Assembly: GCA_002946415.1 (NCBI GenBank)
Contig: NJPS01000079.1
Location: forward strand, 124,001 to 188,000
Reading direction: 5' to 3'
DNA length: 64,000 nucleotides
Source of the DNA: Rutstroemia sp. NJR-2017a BVV2
Lineage: Eukaryota > Ascomycota > Leotiomycetes > Helotiales > Rutstroemiaceae
Below, one piece after another: positions 34,004 through 44,466 of the stretch (position 1 is the first letter of the stretch; each line of letters begins with the position of its first letter). The notes beneath the pieces were generated by a model, which made no database searches, was not told the DNA's origin, and worked only from the letters and a program-made list of their open reading frames with translations. The position numbers were made by a program, and so were the translations under genes.

Positions 34004-35106
34004 ATGGCAGAAGTCGAAGTACGTTGCGAGCTCTTCCAGACTTACAAACTCCGCTGGTAAAATACAGTATGTCCATTACCATCAGGGCGGAATACCGGGT
34101 CGCCGTCCTGTTCTTAGAGGCCCGAAGGCCCGCGAGACATTCAATTCGATTCCACTCGTGGATGTGACGAACATGACCTCTTCGTCATTTGAGGAGCGAA
34201 TGGCTGTCGCGAAAGAAGTCGGAAGAGTCTGTTCGGACGTCGGGTTCTTTTATGCACAAAACCATCCCTTCCCACAGGACGTGATTGATGAGGCATTCGA
34301 AGTAATCGCGGAATTTTTCTCCCAGCCAGAGGAAGTCAAGGCTGAGTGCCACATCCATAGAAATCAAGATTTTAGGCGATTTGAGCCACTTTTTGAGACG
34401 AAACTTGACCCAAAGAGTCGTGGAGACATGAAGGAATCTTTTCTCATCGGCCCTGATGAGACGGATCCAGATCAAAACCTCCCTTTCCCGCCTGTCACTG
34501 GCAAACCCTCGCCCAACTCGTGGCCTAAGAACAATCCTAGGTTCCGCACCGTCATGACACGTTACTAAAATCATCTGCACAAGTTCTCCAAGCAACTGTC
34601 GCGTACATTTGCGCTCGTGCTTGATCTTTCTGAAACCTTTTTCGACAGCATGTGTGAATTTCCCTCCGCATATGTCCGCCCACTACACCATCCCAATAGG
34701 ATCGAGTCGATGGCGAAGAACCTGCACTAGCTGCGCACAGAGACTTCGCTTGCTTTACCGTACTACACCAAGGCCAAGTGGAAGCACCCGAGGTTCTTAA
34801 AAAGAATGGCATTTGGGGGGGGGGGTACCGTCGGTTCCTCGCTCCTTCGTCATCAACATTGCAGACTTCTTCATGCAGCTCTTTACTAACGGCCATTTCG
34901 CGTTCACCGTTCATCGGGTTGTGAATAAAACGGGCGGGGAGAGATATTCCTTTCCATTTTTCTTTGCTTTCAATCAACAGTTAGACTTAGAAGTCGTTCC
35001 ATCCTACCGAGAGGAAGGAGAGGAGTACAAAAAGGTCAAAGTGGGGGATTTCATCAAAGATAGATTGAAGCTATCCAGATACAAGCACCCCGGTGAAAAA
35101 GCATAA
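34004..35106 (+). pseudogene. 2-oxoglutarate/Fe(II) oxygenase pseudogene 1
   Basis: Isopenicillin-N-synthase-like family. ATG at 34004 (MAEVE), a small intron ending at about 34071, then GGIPGRRPVLRGPKARETF, then the DIOX_N-type region SIPLVDVTNM...VGFFYAQNHPF. A TAA at 34566 interrupts just before NHLHKFSKQLSRTFALVL. Near 34725-34735 a TAG and a deletion with frame change remove the segment in front of the iron-binding HxD; the next frame still reads AHRDFACFTVLHQGQVEA. After an 11-G tract (34815-34825) the frame changes again to VPRSFVINIADFF, TVHRVVNKTGGERYS (distal His and the RxS 2OG site) and runs to the stop at 35106. The active-site parts survive in separate frames, so decay is recent-looking but the gene is dead. 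Confidence 0.88.
34815..34825. repeat. Poly-G tract (G11) within pseudogene
   Basis: Eleven consecutive G bases exactly where the reading frame of the oxygenase pseudogene changes. Mononucleotide runs slip easily in replication and also in sequencing, so the length itself may be uncertain. Confidence 0.85.
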
Positions 35107-35630
35107 TTGTGTAGGGGAGACTTCCCATGGTAAATATATCAGATATCAGAAGTGAAAACATCGTACCACTTTTTTTCAAACGTGAATAAATTAAGAAAAA
35201 GTGCGTTCCGTAAGGATTAGATTGCACCCGTAGATGCCTGGAAACTGCCGTGTCGTATGTTAACCATGAGAAAGTCGGAGCGCCGATTCATTTGCTGTAA
35301 CTCTAACCGTGATGTATTTTACACGAGCGACATAGCTACAATTACCTACTCTTACAACGACAAGAAAATATTCGGCGGACAGAAAAATGACGATCTTAAG
35401 GGCGCGAACGTCACTTCCAAAGAGGGTGATCCTTCGTGTCAGCGGCACGGCAAGGATAACTGTCGTTGCCTTTTTCAGAATAGTCTTCGCAATCTGATAG
35501 CTCCCTCCACCACCAAAGATATATATACACTCAGTAGCATAGCAAAGAACCGGGCTATCAGCTCACTTCGTTGTATAATCATTTCTTTCAGCAGTGACAA
35601 TTTATTTGACCTCGACTGGATGTACTCACC

Positions 35631-36920
35631 ATGTCTGAAGTGCAAACACGTCTCACCCTCCAAAAGTGAGGTCGGAGAGTTCAATGGCACGATTCGTCTT
35701 TCTCAAGGTATATCTCGACGACTAGCAAATGGATCTACATCGGGAGGCCAGTTCACAGAGATCCCGACAATTGACCTCACTGCTCTCCATTCTCCTTCTG
35801 TCAGGGAAGAAGACAAATCTTGTCTCATCCAGCAGTTGTATGATGTATGCACGCGTGTTGGATTCTTCGTGATTAAGAATCACGGGTTGGACTGGAAGAT
35901 TGTCAAGGATTCCTTTGGAGCCGTGAAAGACTTCCTTGATCCTCCTAAGGAGAAGAAGATGAAAGTTCATCGGTCTACCTCTAAATATTATCAGGGTTAT
36001 GAGGAGCCTTACTATACAATTTGGATCGATTGAAGAAAGAAGCTGAGTCGATGTTGCAACCCACCTAAACTTCTCGGCGCCCTGACAACGTGGTGCAGAT
36101 CTCAAAGAGTCATTCACCACATAGTTACGATCCCTTCTTGGACCCTGACGGAGCCGGAGACGCAATGCCCGACCTTCTTCGTCGAGACAACAACTGGCCC
36201 AGTACTGAGGATGCTCCAAACTTGAAGTTATTCTTAGAGACGTATAGGCTTGCCGGGATCAAACTCATGCGTAACCTTTGCCGAGCTCTTGCGGTAGCAA
36301 TTGGAGAAGACGCCTCCTTCTTTGATAAAAAAACGACATATCGTAGCGCCAGTATTCAAGCATTGTTTTATCCTCCGCAAGAGGGATCTGATGAGGATGA
36401 AACTGGCTTCGGCGCCCACACTGATGTGCAATGTAAGTTGTCCTACTACCTGAAAATGTCTCAAACACCTTCACAGTTTCTTTAGTGATAACCTTGATCG
36501 CCCAAAATCCATACCACGTCCAAGCACTCAAGGTCTTGAACACCGAAGGTAAATGGATTCGCCCCTGCACTCGAACCAGAGACATTCGTAGTGAATCTTG
36601 GTGATATCATGGCTCGATTCACCAACGATGCGTTCCTGAGTACAGTCCATCGTGTCCGAAACAAGAATACTGAAGGCCGATATTCTCTAGCCTTGTTCTT
36701 TGGCATCAACAACGACGAGTTGGTTGATGTTTGACCGCAGTTCTTCACACCGGAAAGACCGCTCGTTGAAGGCTATGAGAAGGGTATCACAACATATGAA
36801 CACTTCAAGATTCATCTGCAGAGCGCACACCATCAGCATCCGAGTTCGACCGGTCTCAGCTCTGCTGCGCTTCCGAAAGGCATGACGAAGTTGGATGGTG
36901 TTCTTGTGGAAAGATTGTGA
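35631..36920 (+). pseudogene. 2-oxoglutarate/Fe(II) oxygenase pseudogene 2
   Basis: A second copy of the same enzyme family 525 bp downstream, in the same orientation. The ATG at 35631 (MSEVQTRLTLQK) meets a TGA at 35667. The next frame has TEIPTIDLTALHSPS, VCTRVGFFVIKNHGL and YQGYEEPYYT, ending at a TGA at 36031. Further frame changes occur between 36031 and 36125. Then DPFLDPDGAGDAMPDLL to GFGAHTDVQ gives the intact HxD motif, followed by a likely intron at 36433-36476. After another shift near 36565, ETFVVNLGDIMARFTNDAFLSTVHRV and GRYSLALFFGIN show the distal His and RxS. A TGA near 36732 cuts the tail, which would otherwise end at 36920. Several independent lesions make function impossible. 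It is divergent enough from pseudogene 1 to be an older paralogue. Confidence 0.86.
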
Positions 36921-37224
36921 GCTCTTGTGAGCTCTTGTGATCTGGAAATGTATCAGCTGAAGTGTAGGGAAGATCATGTAGTCGACGGAGTTATCCTTGA
37001 AATGTAGCTACTTTCGCTCATAGATAGAAGTTATCAAGCGACTTTGAGAAAGTTGATATCTCGTCATATAGGGTTCACAGTGAATATGTTCCTAACCACT
37101 GTTTCTTTCCTCTGTTTGTGTTCCGCTAGATCTTCACGCCCTCCACACCAGTGGACGCGCAAGTTGAGATGAATTTTTGAATATGTACTCTCATACGGCA
37201 GATCAGACATGCAACAAACAGAAA

Positions 37225-37296
37225 GGGCTTGTGGTTTAGTGGTATAATACTCCCTTAGCATGGGAGTGGTCCGGGGTTCGATTCCCCGCGAGTCCA
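37225..37296 (+). tRNA. tRNA-Ala (anticodon AGC), second copy
   Basis: Identical over all 72 nt to the minus-strand copy at 397-468: same acceptor stem, A and B boxes, and anticodon AGC in loop TTAGCAT. The trailer after it (ATACGGGACGTTCAA and following) matches the trailer of the first copy at 26 of 29 positions and then reaches a T-run near 37328, a plausible Pol III stop. The two genes point in opposite directions and bracket 36.8 kb. Confidence 0.95.
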
Positions 37297-38360
37297 ATAC
37301 GGGACGTTCAAATCGTCTGTTATACCAAAATTTTTGCAGTGTTTTTCGCCTCTTTTGGTCGTAGCTTGTATAGTGTTACTTCCATCTTTTTTTGGCACAA
37401 TGCCTCTTAGAAACCTTTTAGAAACTATAGTGTTGCTTTTGCCATCTCCATATCTTTTGTTATGTGGACAAGTCTCTCTTTCTGTGTGCGTATGTGTGGG
37501 TCCGAGAAAATCGCTTACTCACGTGGGCGGGGCCGAGGGCTTGGATCTGTTTCGGTCGCACGAGTCGTGAACAGATGTGCAGCTTCAAGTATATTCAATC
37601 GCATGACAAAAATACATGATGAATTTGACCGCGTATTTGGAGATATTCTCGACCAGGAAGCGTACGTGTTGTTGTTCATACAAGTTTCAAATGTTACTAT
37701 TCTGGCCATGGCACTCGGGTCTTGAATACAAGGCATTTTGACACCCCTCGAAAATCGGTTCCATGTACTCCCGCTGCGTAGCATCCAAATGATATTTGGT
37801 ATGTACAGAGTTGTTAGATATTGACCCTTCATTAGTCTTCAAGTGATCTATCCGCGAGGTTCCCAGGACTATTATCGCGTCGGTCCAGGTCTGCCAACAC
37901 CATAATGACTTGCCAAACGACAAAGTGCATCGCACGAACTTGACATTGATGAAGTAGCACTCACTATCGAGTAGCACGAATGTGAATCTTACCCCAAAGA
38001 AGTGTAAAGGTATCGCAACTAGCACTTTCAAAGCCTCAGCAGGGTCGCGGAGCACCAAACAGACTTAATGATGAAGAGCAATAGTCGCATGAAGAATGCG
38101 TGTATTTATGATTCAATTGATAAAAACCAAACTCCTCTGCTAACAATAGAGCAGACTTTTGCAGTGCAATATTTTAATCAAAACCGTGCATCAATCCGAA
38201 TAAGCTGACCAGCCTGCCTGCTTCTCGGGTGATTGATTTACTTGCATATCTCGTACAACCACCAACCCGCCAATGCACGCCCGACCATCCAATAAATACC
38301 ATGTCCTTGCGCCCGTGACTGTTCTACAGTCTCCGATCATCACGTTAATAAAATGCTCCC
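37297..38360. other. Intergenic, no gene seen
   Basis: Starts with the conserved tRNA trailer. No frame with recognisable features; the minus-strand open frames (for example 37687-38058) have no ATG-supported start and no known motif. Confidence 0.5.
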
Positions 38361-39090
38361 TTAAGACATGTCTGGGCTTCCCTTTCGCTCCCATCCCTGT
38401 CCAACAGTCCTCTTCTCCTTATACATGATCCAGGCAGACAGTCCACAAACATACACCTCCAATGGGATGATCATAATACCCAAGTAGATACCCGCCTTAC
38501 TCTCCTGGCATAAGGTATTCCAATGAGGTGCCGAAGTGGTGTTGATATTTGACCATTGGCAAGACCATGATTTGAGGGACCAGGTTGCGTTTGAGGCGTT
38601 GAGGTTGTAGAAGAGAGATGTGCTGACGATGGCAACGACGAGGGAGATTAATCCTGGGAGGAAAGCGAAGACTTTGCTGAGGACGGAGTTGGGTTGGGAT
38701 TTGATCTGGGGAGAATTAGAGGTGGCAATGGATGTGGTATGATGCAAGATGACTTACAGTTGGGATGAACATTGAGATGAGGGAGACGACACTTGAAACG
38801 AAGATAATGGTTCCGCATGCAACCATTCCGACGGTGGGTTTTAGATCGAATGAGGCTGGCCAGATTGGAAGCATATATTCCCGACCAAGGTGAGTATCGT
38901 TGTATACGCGGAGAGCATCCGCGGTAGTAGCCATGATAACAAGACCGGAAATAGCACCTAGGACTGTGAGGCCGAGTCGAGCATGCGAAGCCAGCTGAAC
39001 GCTTGATGATCGTTTTCCTCGTCCCCCATCAGCTGGCGTAAACTCGGCAAAGCCGGAGGTCATGGGTTCTTTGTCCATATTTTCTGACAT
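38361..39090 (-). CDS. Four-helix membrane protein of unknown function
   Basis: Two exons on the minus strand, 39090-38758 and 38705-38361, with a 52-nt GT-AG intron; 225 residues. After a 35-residue cytosolic N terminus there are four hydrophobic helices: LGLTVLGAISGLVIMATTA, VGMVACGTIIFVSSVVSLI, VFAFLPGLISLVVAIVSTSL and GIYLGIMIIPLEVYVCGLSA. The loop between helices three and four has two NxT/S sites (NAT, NTT) and two cysteines (SWSCQW, TLCQES), as in extracellular loops of tetraspan proteins. The topology resembles MARVEL or Sur7-like fungal proteins, but I cannot assign the family. It is divergent from the 452-residue membrane gene, with a 1.28-kb shared upstream region. Confidence 0.75.
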
Positions 39091-40371
39091 TTTGTGATGA
39101 TATAAATGAAGGAATTGGATAGATGTTGAAAGGACTGAGAGTTTAAAAAGCGATAGTCAAGTTAAATGAAAGCAAGAAATCGAGCAAGAAGAGAAATGAA
39201 GAACCAGTTGAAGATTTTTTATGGATTCGAGGATGGCTATCAATCGATACAAGTACTTACAGAGAATTACACTTGACATCCCAATCCTGCCCTGGGGTAA
39301 CATCAACATTTACCCCAACCAACAGAAACAACCATCAAGACGCTCGGGAGTTGTCTATAGTTTCTATGATAAGATAAACATCCAGCGTACCGCCCATGCA
39401 CACTTGCCATGGGCAGATACTGACCAGTGAAAGTTAGAAACATTATATCCCCGGATGGTGATATGTTCATGTAAGAACGTTGATTGGGTGGGGTTGTCCT
39501 TATGGTTATTTTTGACTGGTAAGACTGGGCGCCTATATGCAGGGGTTTGGCGGCTATGCTACCTGGAATAGCAATTTTGCCATTTGCGGATAGGGATTTC
39601 GATATTAGCGTAGATCAATCAATCAATCGCGATTGAGAATCTATTGTTTGCCGTTTCGTGCGAACGCCATGGGGTATCTTTGGAATCACACTGTCGCTGT
39701 AAGTGGTTGGAGGGGCAGTTTGCCAAGACGTTCAACGACATGACCGGGCCACGAAGTTTCGTTTTGTTCTGTTTCTGAAAATGCAAGAACGGTTGCGAAC
39801 TCATTTCCATATTATCGTGATAGGAATATTGAATGCGAAACGAAGTTTAGGTATGCTTTGGTATAACTCTTCAAGTTGGAGTCAATCACGTGTTTCACGT
39901 GATGATATCACGAGACTCAAGCTGAGTGTCTCGAGTTTGGCACCCTGACCGAAGGTTTCATTAGCATCCCGAACAGCTTGAGCTACTCTCTTATTTCGTC
40001 CTCGCAATGAAAGTCTATAAAATGGCAATAGACGAAGGGATAATAATTTACCTAAGATATAAGGCATCACAGGCTAGCCACCGCCGCGGTTCAGCCATAT
40101 TTAAGTTTCAGCCAACAGCATGAATCTCTCAGAAACATTCAAGATCATAAAATATGTCAATGATGGCTTCTGATGAGTCGGAAAATGATTCGGAAAATGA
40201 TACGAAGGTAGGGGATCTTTTCTTTCTTATCGTCTGCCAGGTGGCCTCATTCCATTCAGCTTCATTTTCTCACGTCTGTCGTTTCGTGTGTGCATCTGTA
40301 AAGGTTCAGCAATGATCACAGTCTTCATGTTATTTTACTTACCACATTCTGCTTGAATCCTCACTTCCACA
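39091..40371. promoter_or_regulatory. Divergent intergenic/promoter region
   Basis: Lies between the start codons of two divergent membrane-protein genes. It contains TATA-like and CT-rich stretches toward both sides but no recognisable gene. A short alternative leader ORF near 40154 (MSMMASDESENDSEND) precedes the right gene. Confidence 0.4.
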
Positions 40372-41832
40372 ATGAGTATCATGGTATGCCCAGGTTTGCT
40401 ATTTTCAAGCATTTCCGCTAATGAGTTCCGTAGTCTGTCGTCTCTTCGATCGCCTCGGCTGTCTCGTCGAAGGCCGACTCGAGTTCAGCACTACATTTCA
40501 ATGACAACAAACCAACAGCATGGTATCACTTTTCACTTCGAACCATAACCCTAATAATATTGCCTTTGCTCTCAATGGTTGGCGCGTTCGGCACCATGGT
40601 TCTGGGCGCTCACAATGGGACCTTCGACCACATTAGCACGCTCGTTGCCCAGGATTCACCTGTCTTTCCTGGCTCCGATGTGCTTTTATTGAAGGAGTAC
40701 ACCGGAATTCGTGCAATTGATACGCAATTGACTGTTTTAGTGACCTTTTTCGCTCCCGTGGTCGATAGCAGAAATGGCATCTTGTATCTGTATGCCATCT
40801 TTGGTCTCGGCCAGTTCGGAGCGGCATGGACGTTACTAGTGATGGAGAGTTTGAGAAGTGGAAACAAAGGGAGGGTTGTTAGTTTGTATGTCATCTGGTC
40901 AAGAGCACGTTGTAGATAACTTACTGATGACTTCCAGCATCGGAACCACTGGGCTGATTCTACAAAACATATCCTATGCCGTCACAGTACCCCTTTACCT
41001 ATTTCTACACATCCTTACATCTCCAGTCGCGAAGCCATTCCCTGGAACTCACGCGAATAGTGTACTCCTCATCTCACCAATCGACCTGAAAATCCTTCCG
41101 CTGTCTATTGTTTTGGCATATATAGTACCCTCAATCCTCATGGGTCTGGATTCGCCATCAATCACCTCAGGCTCTACGCATCAAAAGTTCATTGCTCTCT
41201 GGCAACCATTTCCACTATGGACCGTTATGATCCATTGGCTCATTCGATCATGCTGCCACTTTGCTTCGAAACGATTTGCTCAAGACAATGCTACAACGCA
41301 AAGACCTGTAGCGCCTCTTGGGGCGTCGTACTTGAGCAATGCCAAACACGTTTATAGATTTGTATTGGCACTGTGTATGGGAACTCATATTCCAATCCTG
41401 CTCATTGGCCTCCTTCCTCCCTGGACAATTCCAGACATGCTACCGAAGGTTGCACTCTACACGAGGTACAATCTTGCCGATATCTTTATTCCGTACATCC
41501 CACTACTGGACCACCGTGTTCCCGACCTTGAAACAGGAGCTCTCACCTTTTTACAATGGGATCTCGCTACCGGTTCGACAGCGCTCCTAATTTGGGCGGT
41601 GCTCCTCTACCGGAATGCCACCATGGAGAAGGCGATCGTGGATCCAACCAATAGTCTCCCGAAATATCGTGAACTTCTAACCGGCGAGTTGTCCAAAGCG
41701 AGCATGCTGAGGAGAAAGTTAATCTTCAAGATTGTGTTGTGGACAATTATGGCAGGACCAATTGGTGCGCTGACGATTCTCTTGTGGGAAAGGGATGAGA
41801 TAGTTAGGCAGAAGATTAAGCAGGGGATTTAG
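40372..41832 (+). CDS. Multi-pass membrane protein, function unknown
   Basis: Three exons by my splicing: a tiny 12-nt first exon 40372-40383 (MSIM), then 40434-40885 and 40938-41832; 452 residues. The junctions keep frame and give MSIM joined to SVVSSIASAVSS, and RVVS-F-IGTTGLILQN. About seven or eight hydrophobic helices are visible, among them TLIILPLLSMVGAFGTMVLGA, GQFGAAWTLLVME, LILQNISYAVTVPLYLFLHIL, ILPLSIVLAYIVPSILMGL, VYRFVLALCMGTHIPILLIGLL and TALLIWAVLLYRN. Motifs HISTLV, KEYTGIRAIDTQLTVLVTFFAPVVD and NGILYLYAIFGLGQ look conserved-like. From memory it resembles uncharacterised fungal membrane proteins sometimes met near terpenoid clusters; this is weak. An upstream ATG near 40154 could offer another first exon. 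Confidence 0.75.
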
Positions 41833-42790
41833 GGGTCTTCAATGTTTGGTTGGACACGGATACAGACGATTGAGATTGGACCCTTTTGGACCCTCCTGAA
41901 GCCTTTCGCTTCACTTTCCTGTTCCGATGCTTCTGGTCGGTTATCAGATGGGTGAGATATGGCACGTGAAAAATGAATATGAATAGCATGCGGCTATAGT
42001 GCTGATCTCTAATTACTGGAAAGCCGTGATTGCCTTTGGGTACGAGCGACATCGATTGTTGCAGAAACCGTGAAAAGCAGCCTTGGTGGCATGATGTATG
42101 ATGTGTCTCCCCACAGACTAGGAATTAAATGTCCGTGTGTGGGACAGAGCACCAAGCCTAATCTTTCCTTGTTTACCCACTAAAACCCGGTGAGCTTCCT
42201 TTTGAAAGGCCAGAAAAGGCCCCATTGACTCACCTCACTCTCTATCTACTGTTATCTTGCACTATCCCGCTGCCACCGCCTCGTAATTCTGGATGTTTTA
42301 CCTGGTACGGAGCAATCTCCTCGTATTTTCCACGTTACAATCGTGAACAAGTGGATAAGTGAATAATTATTGGTCGGTGTTCGATCTTAATCATCAAGCT
42401 CGGGGCTTTATAACCCATCGTCATTTTGTCTGTCTCAGCTTGGTAGTTGAGGCCATCTAGCCTCTAGGTCAAGGCAGTCCAGTATGCTAAATTTTGGCCT
42501 CGTATACCCCATGTTTCAACTGCGTGTCCATCCCAATGCCAGCACAGCTTGAGGCACAAAGTAATCAATCTCGTACCCGATCATGTATTCACACATGTAA
42601 GGGACCGATGCATCTGCAATTTGTCGCGTTGTGCGGTGCGCAAGAGAGATAGCTATATATGCGGTGATAGGTGTAGATGGAAGGAAGCGAGAGTCGTTTC
42701 ACGGAGCGCAGCATGTCGTGTTGTACACGGCCTGCTAGACGGGAGGAGTGTCGCGGTAATTGTACAATGTACGTACAACCAACAAACCAA

Positions 42791-42949
42791 GCTTTCTGGA
42801 CTGGATATCGAACTTGCTTAATCGAGCAAGAGGAATGGCCAAGATTGAGTGGGACTGCGACAGCTTCCTGGACTGGATATCGAACTTACTTAATCGAGCA
42901 AGAGAAGTGGCCAAGATTTGTGTGGGACTGCGACAGCTTCCTGCTGGGT
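42791..42949. repeat. About 72-bp tandem duplication
   Basis: Two long copies, starting near 42796 and 42868, share the string CTGGACTGGATATCGAACTT and the following GCTTAATCGAGCAAGAG with few changes. The beginning of a third copy (AGCTTCCTG) appears at 42936. Period is 72-74 bp. No conserved gene is encoded. Confidence 0.9.
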
Positions 42950-43540
42950 CTGACATGAGGCTGTTTGCACTTTGGAAATTAGGCATCGTGAATGCAGCGC
43001 GCGTTTATATTAACATGTTGAGGATTTAGCATACAGTATGTTGAATGGTGGGAGGAAGATGCTTTACTAAGAAGGCAATTACTAAGTTAGACTAGCTCGG
43101 CTCACCTAAAACAGACATTTTGGTGAATTCTCAACCCACTCCCTAATTGACAATTACACATTAATTGCTCCTACCTGCAAGTAACTTTGTTCCTCGCTGC
43201 CAAAGTGGACTCTTGCTCCAAGCGATGTCCATGGCGACTGGACGAGTATCCAGGCTACATGGCTGGGTACTCCGTAGATTGCTCCGCCAGCTCGATGCTA
43301 TCGAACGATCAGCACTGAGCTTCTCAGCCATAAGTCTTCTCTGACCGTCCATGTCCACGCGACCGCGTCTTAGTCGAAGCCGTCAAATGGACCACGTACC
43401 ATGCGAGTGGAGAAATGCCCTATCTACCCTATGCCAAACACCCATATCCTATTTCGGTGTCACCGTCAAGCCCCTCTACAAGCTCAAGCCCAACTTGAGG
43501 CTGAAGGCAAGTGAGGTGAGCGAAAGTGACTGCGTTCTTC

Positions 43541-43570
43541 AATGTGGCATAAGGTGGCATAATGTGGCAT
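43541..43570. repeat. 10-bp tandem repeat, three copies
   Basis: AATGTGGCAT, AAGGTGGCAT, AATGTGGCAT in direct succession in non-coding DNA. Confidence 0.85.
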
Positions 43571-44466
43571 AATCCAGCCGTGCCAGCTGCGACCAAAAAC
43601 GCCAGAAGAGCAGCGGAACCATGATGACTATCGCGACTATCATGATTTGGACCGGACATTTAACCCACCCAATTTCAAGGTCCAAGCCAATTGTCGGTCT
43701 AGTTGGGATCTTCCCGATAACGCTAAGCCCCTCTTGCTTAAGTCCTACTGATAATTTAAGTTTAGCGTGACGGTTAGTGAGCTACTCCTGGAGGGACATT
43801 CCTAAAAAGTTCCCCAAAAGTGGTCTGGATCGCCCTTGTGTGGTATGTCTGATACGAGTGTAACCGTTCAATATATCTATATGAATGTCAAATAAGAACA
43901 CAACCATTCGATTATATCTCCATATTCTCTTATTATATAGGAAAGACACTTCCTTGATTTTGCGTCCTCGCTTTTCATCCGATACTACTCTACTATCCCA
44001 CCTCACGCTCCAAACTTATCCCACATCCCACATCCCATATCCCGTTTCCATTCCATCTCCCATCTCCCATCTTCATCCTCATCCATATCTCCATCCCCGG
44101 AAATATTCTACAACGCCTCTGCGTCCGCTTTGGTCGACCCCTCCCTCACGTACTACCAACAATTTCAATAACAACAACACAACCTCTTCTATCACCAAAA
44201 AACATATTTGCAGTGATTCACTTTTATTGCTGAATTGCATTCGAGGCTTTGCCGGCTGTGTTTGCTACAGGAATAACAAATATCGGACTTGCGAAAGCCA
44301 CAGCATTTCCTTTTTCTTACCCCTCCGATTCCCCCAACATCTCTTTCGGCCTTCGCGTCCGAGGTGTCTTAGAAAGAGGCGTAAATTGGATATTTTACAA
44401 TTGCTTCTACTGGCCAAGTTTTCGATATAAACTCCAGCCTCAGAAAGGCCATCTTCTTAAGAAAAT

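Larger units (their letters stand above)
41833..44466. other. Intergenic, 2.6 kb, with tandem repeats
   Basis: No gene supported. It holds a 72-bp tandem duplication (42791-42949) and a 10-bp triple repeat (43541-43570). The right end (43880-44460) is pyrimidine-rich and CATCCC-repeated, probably the 5' leader and promoter of the MIF-like gene. Confidence 0.5.
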
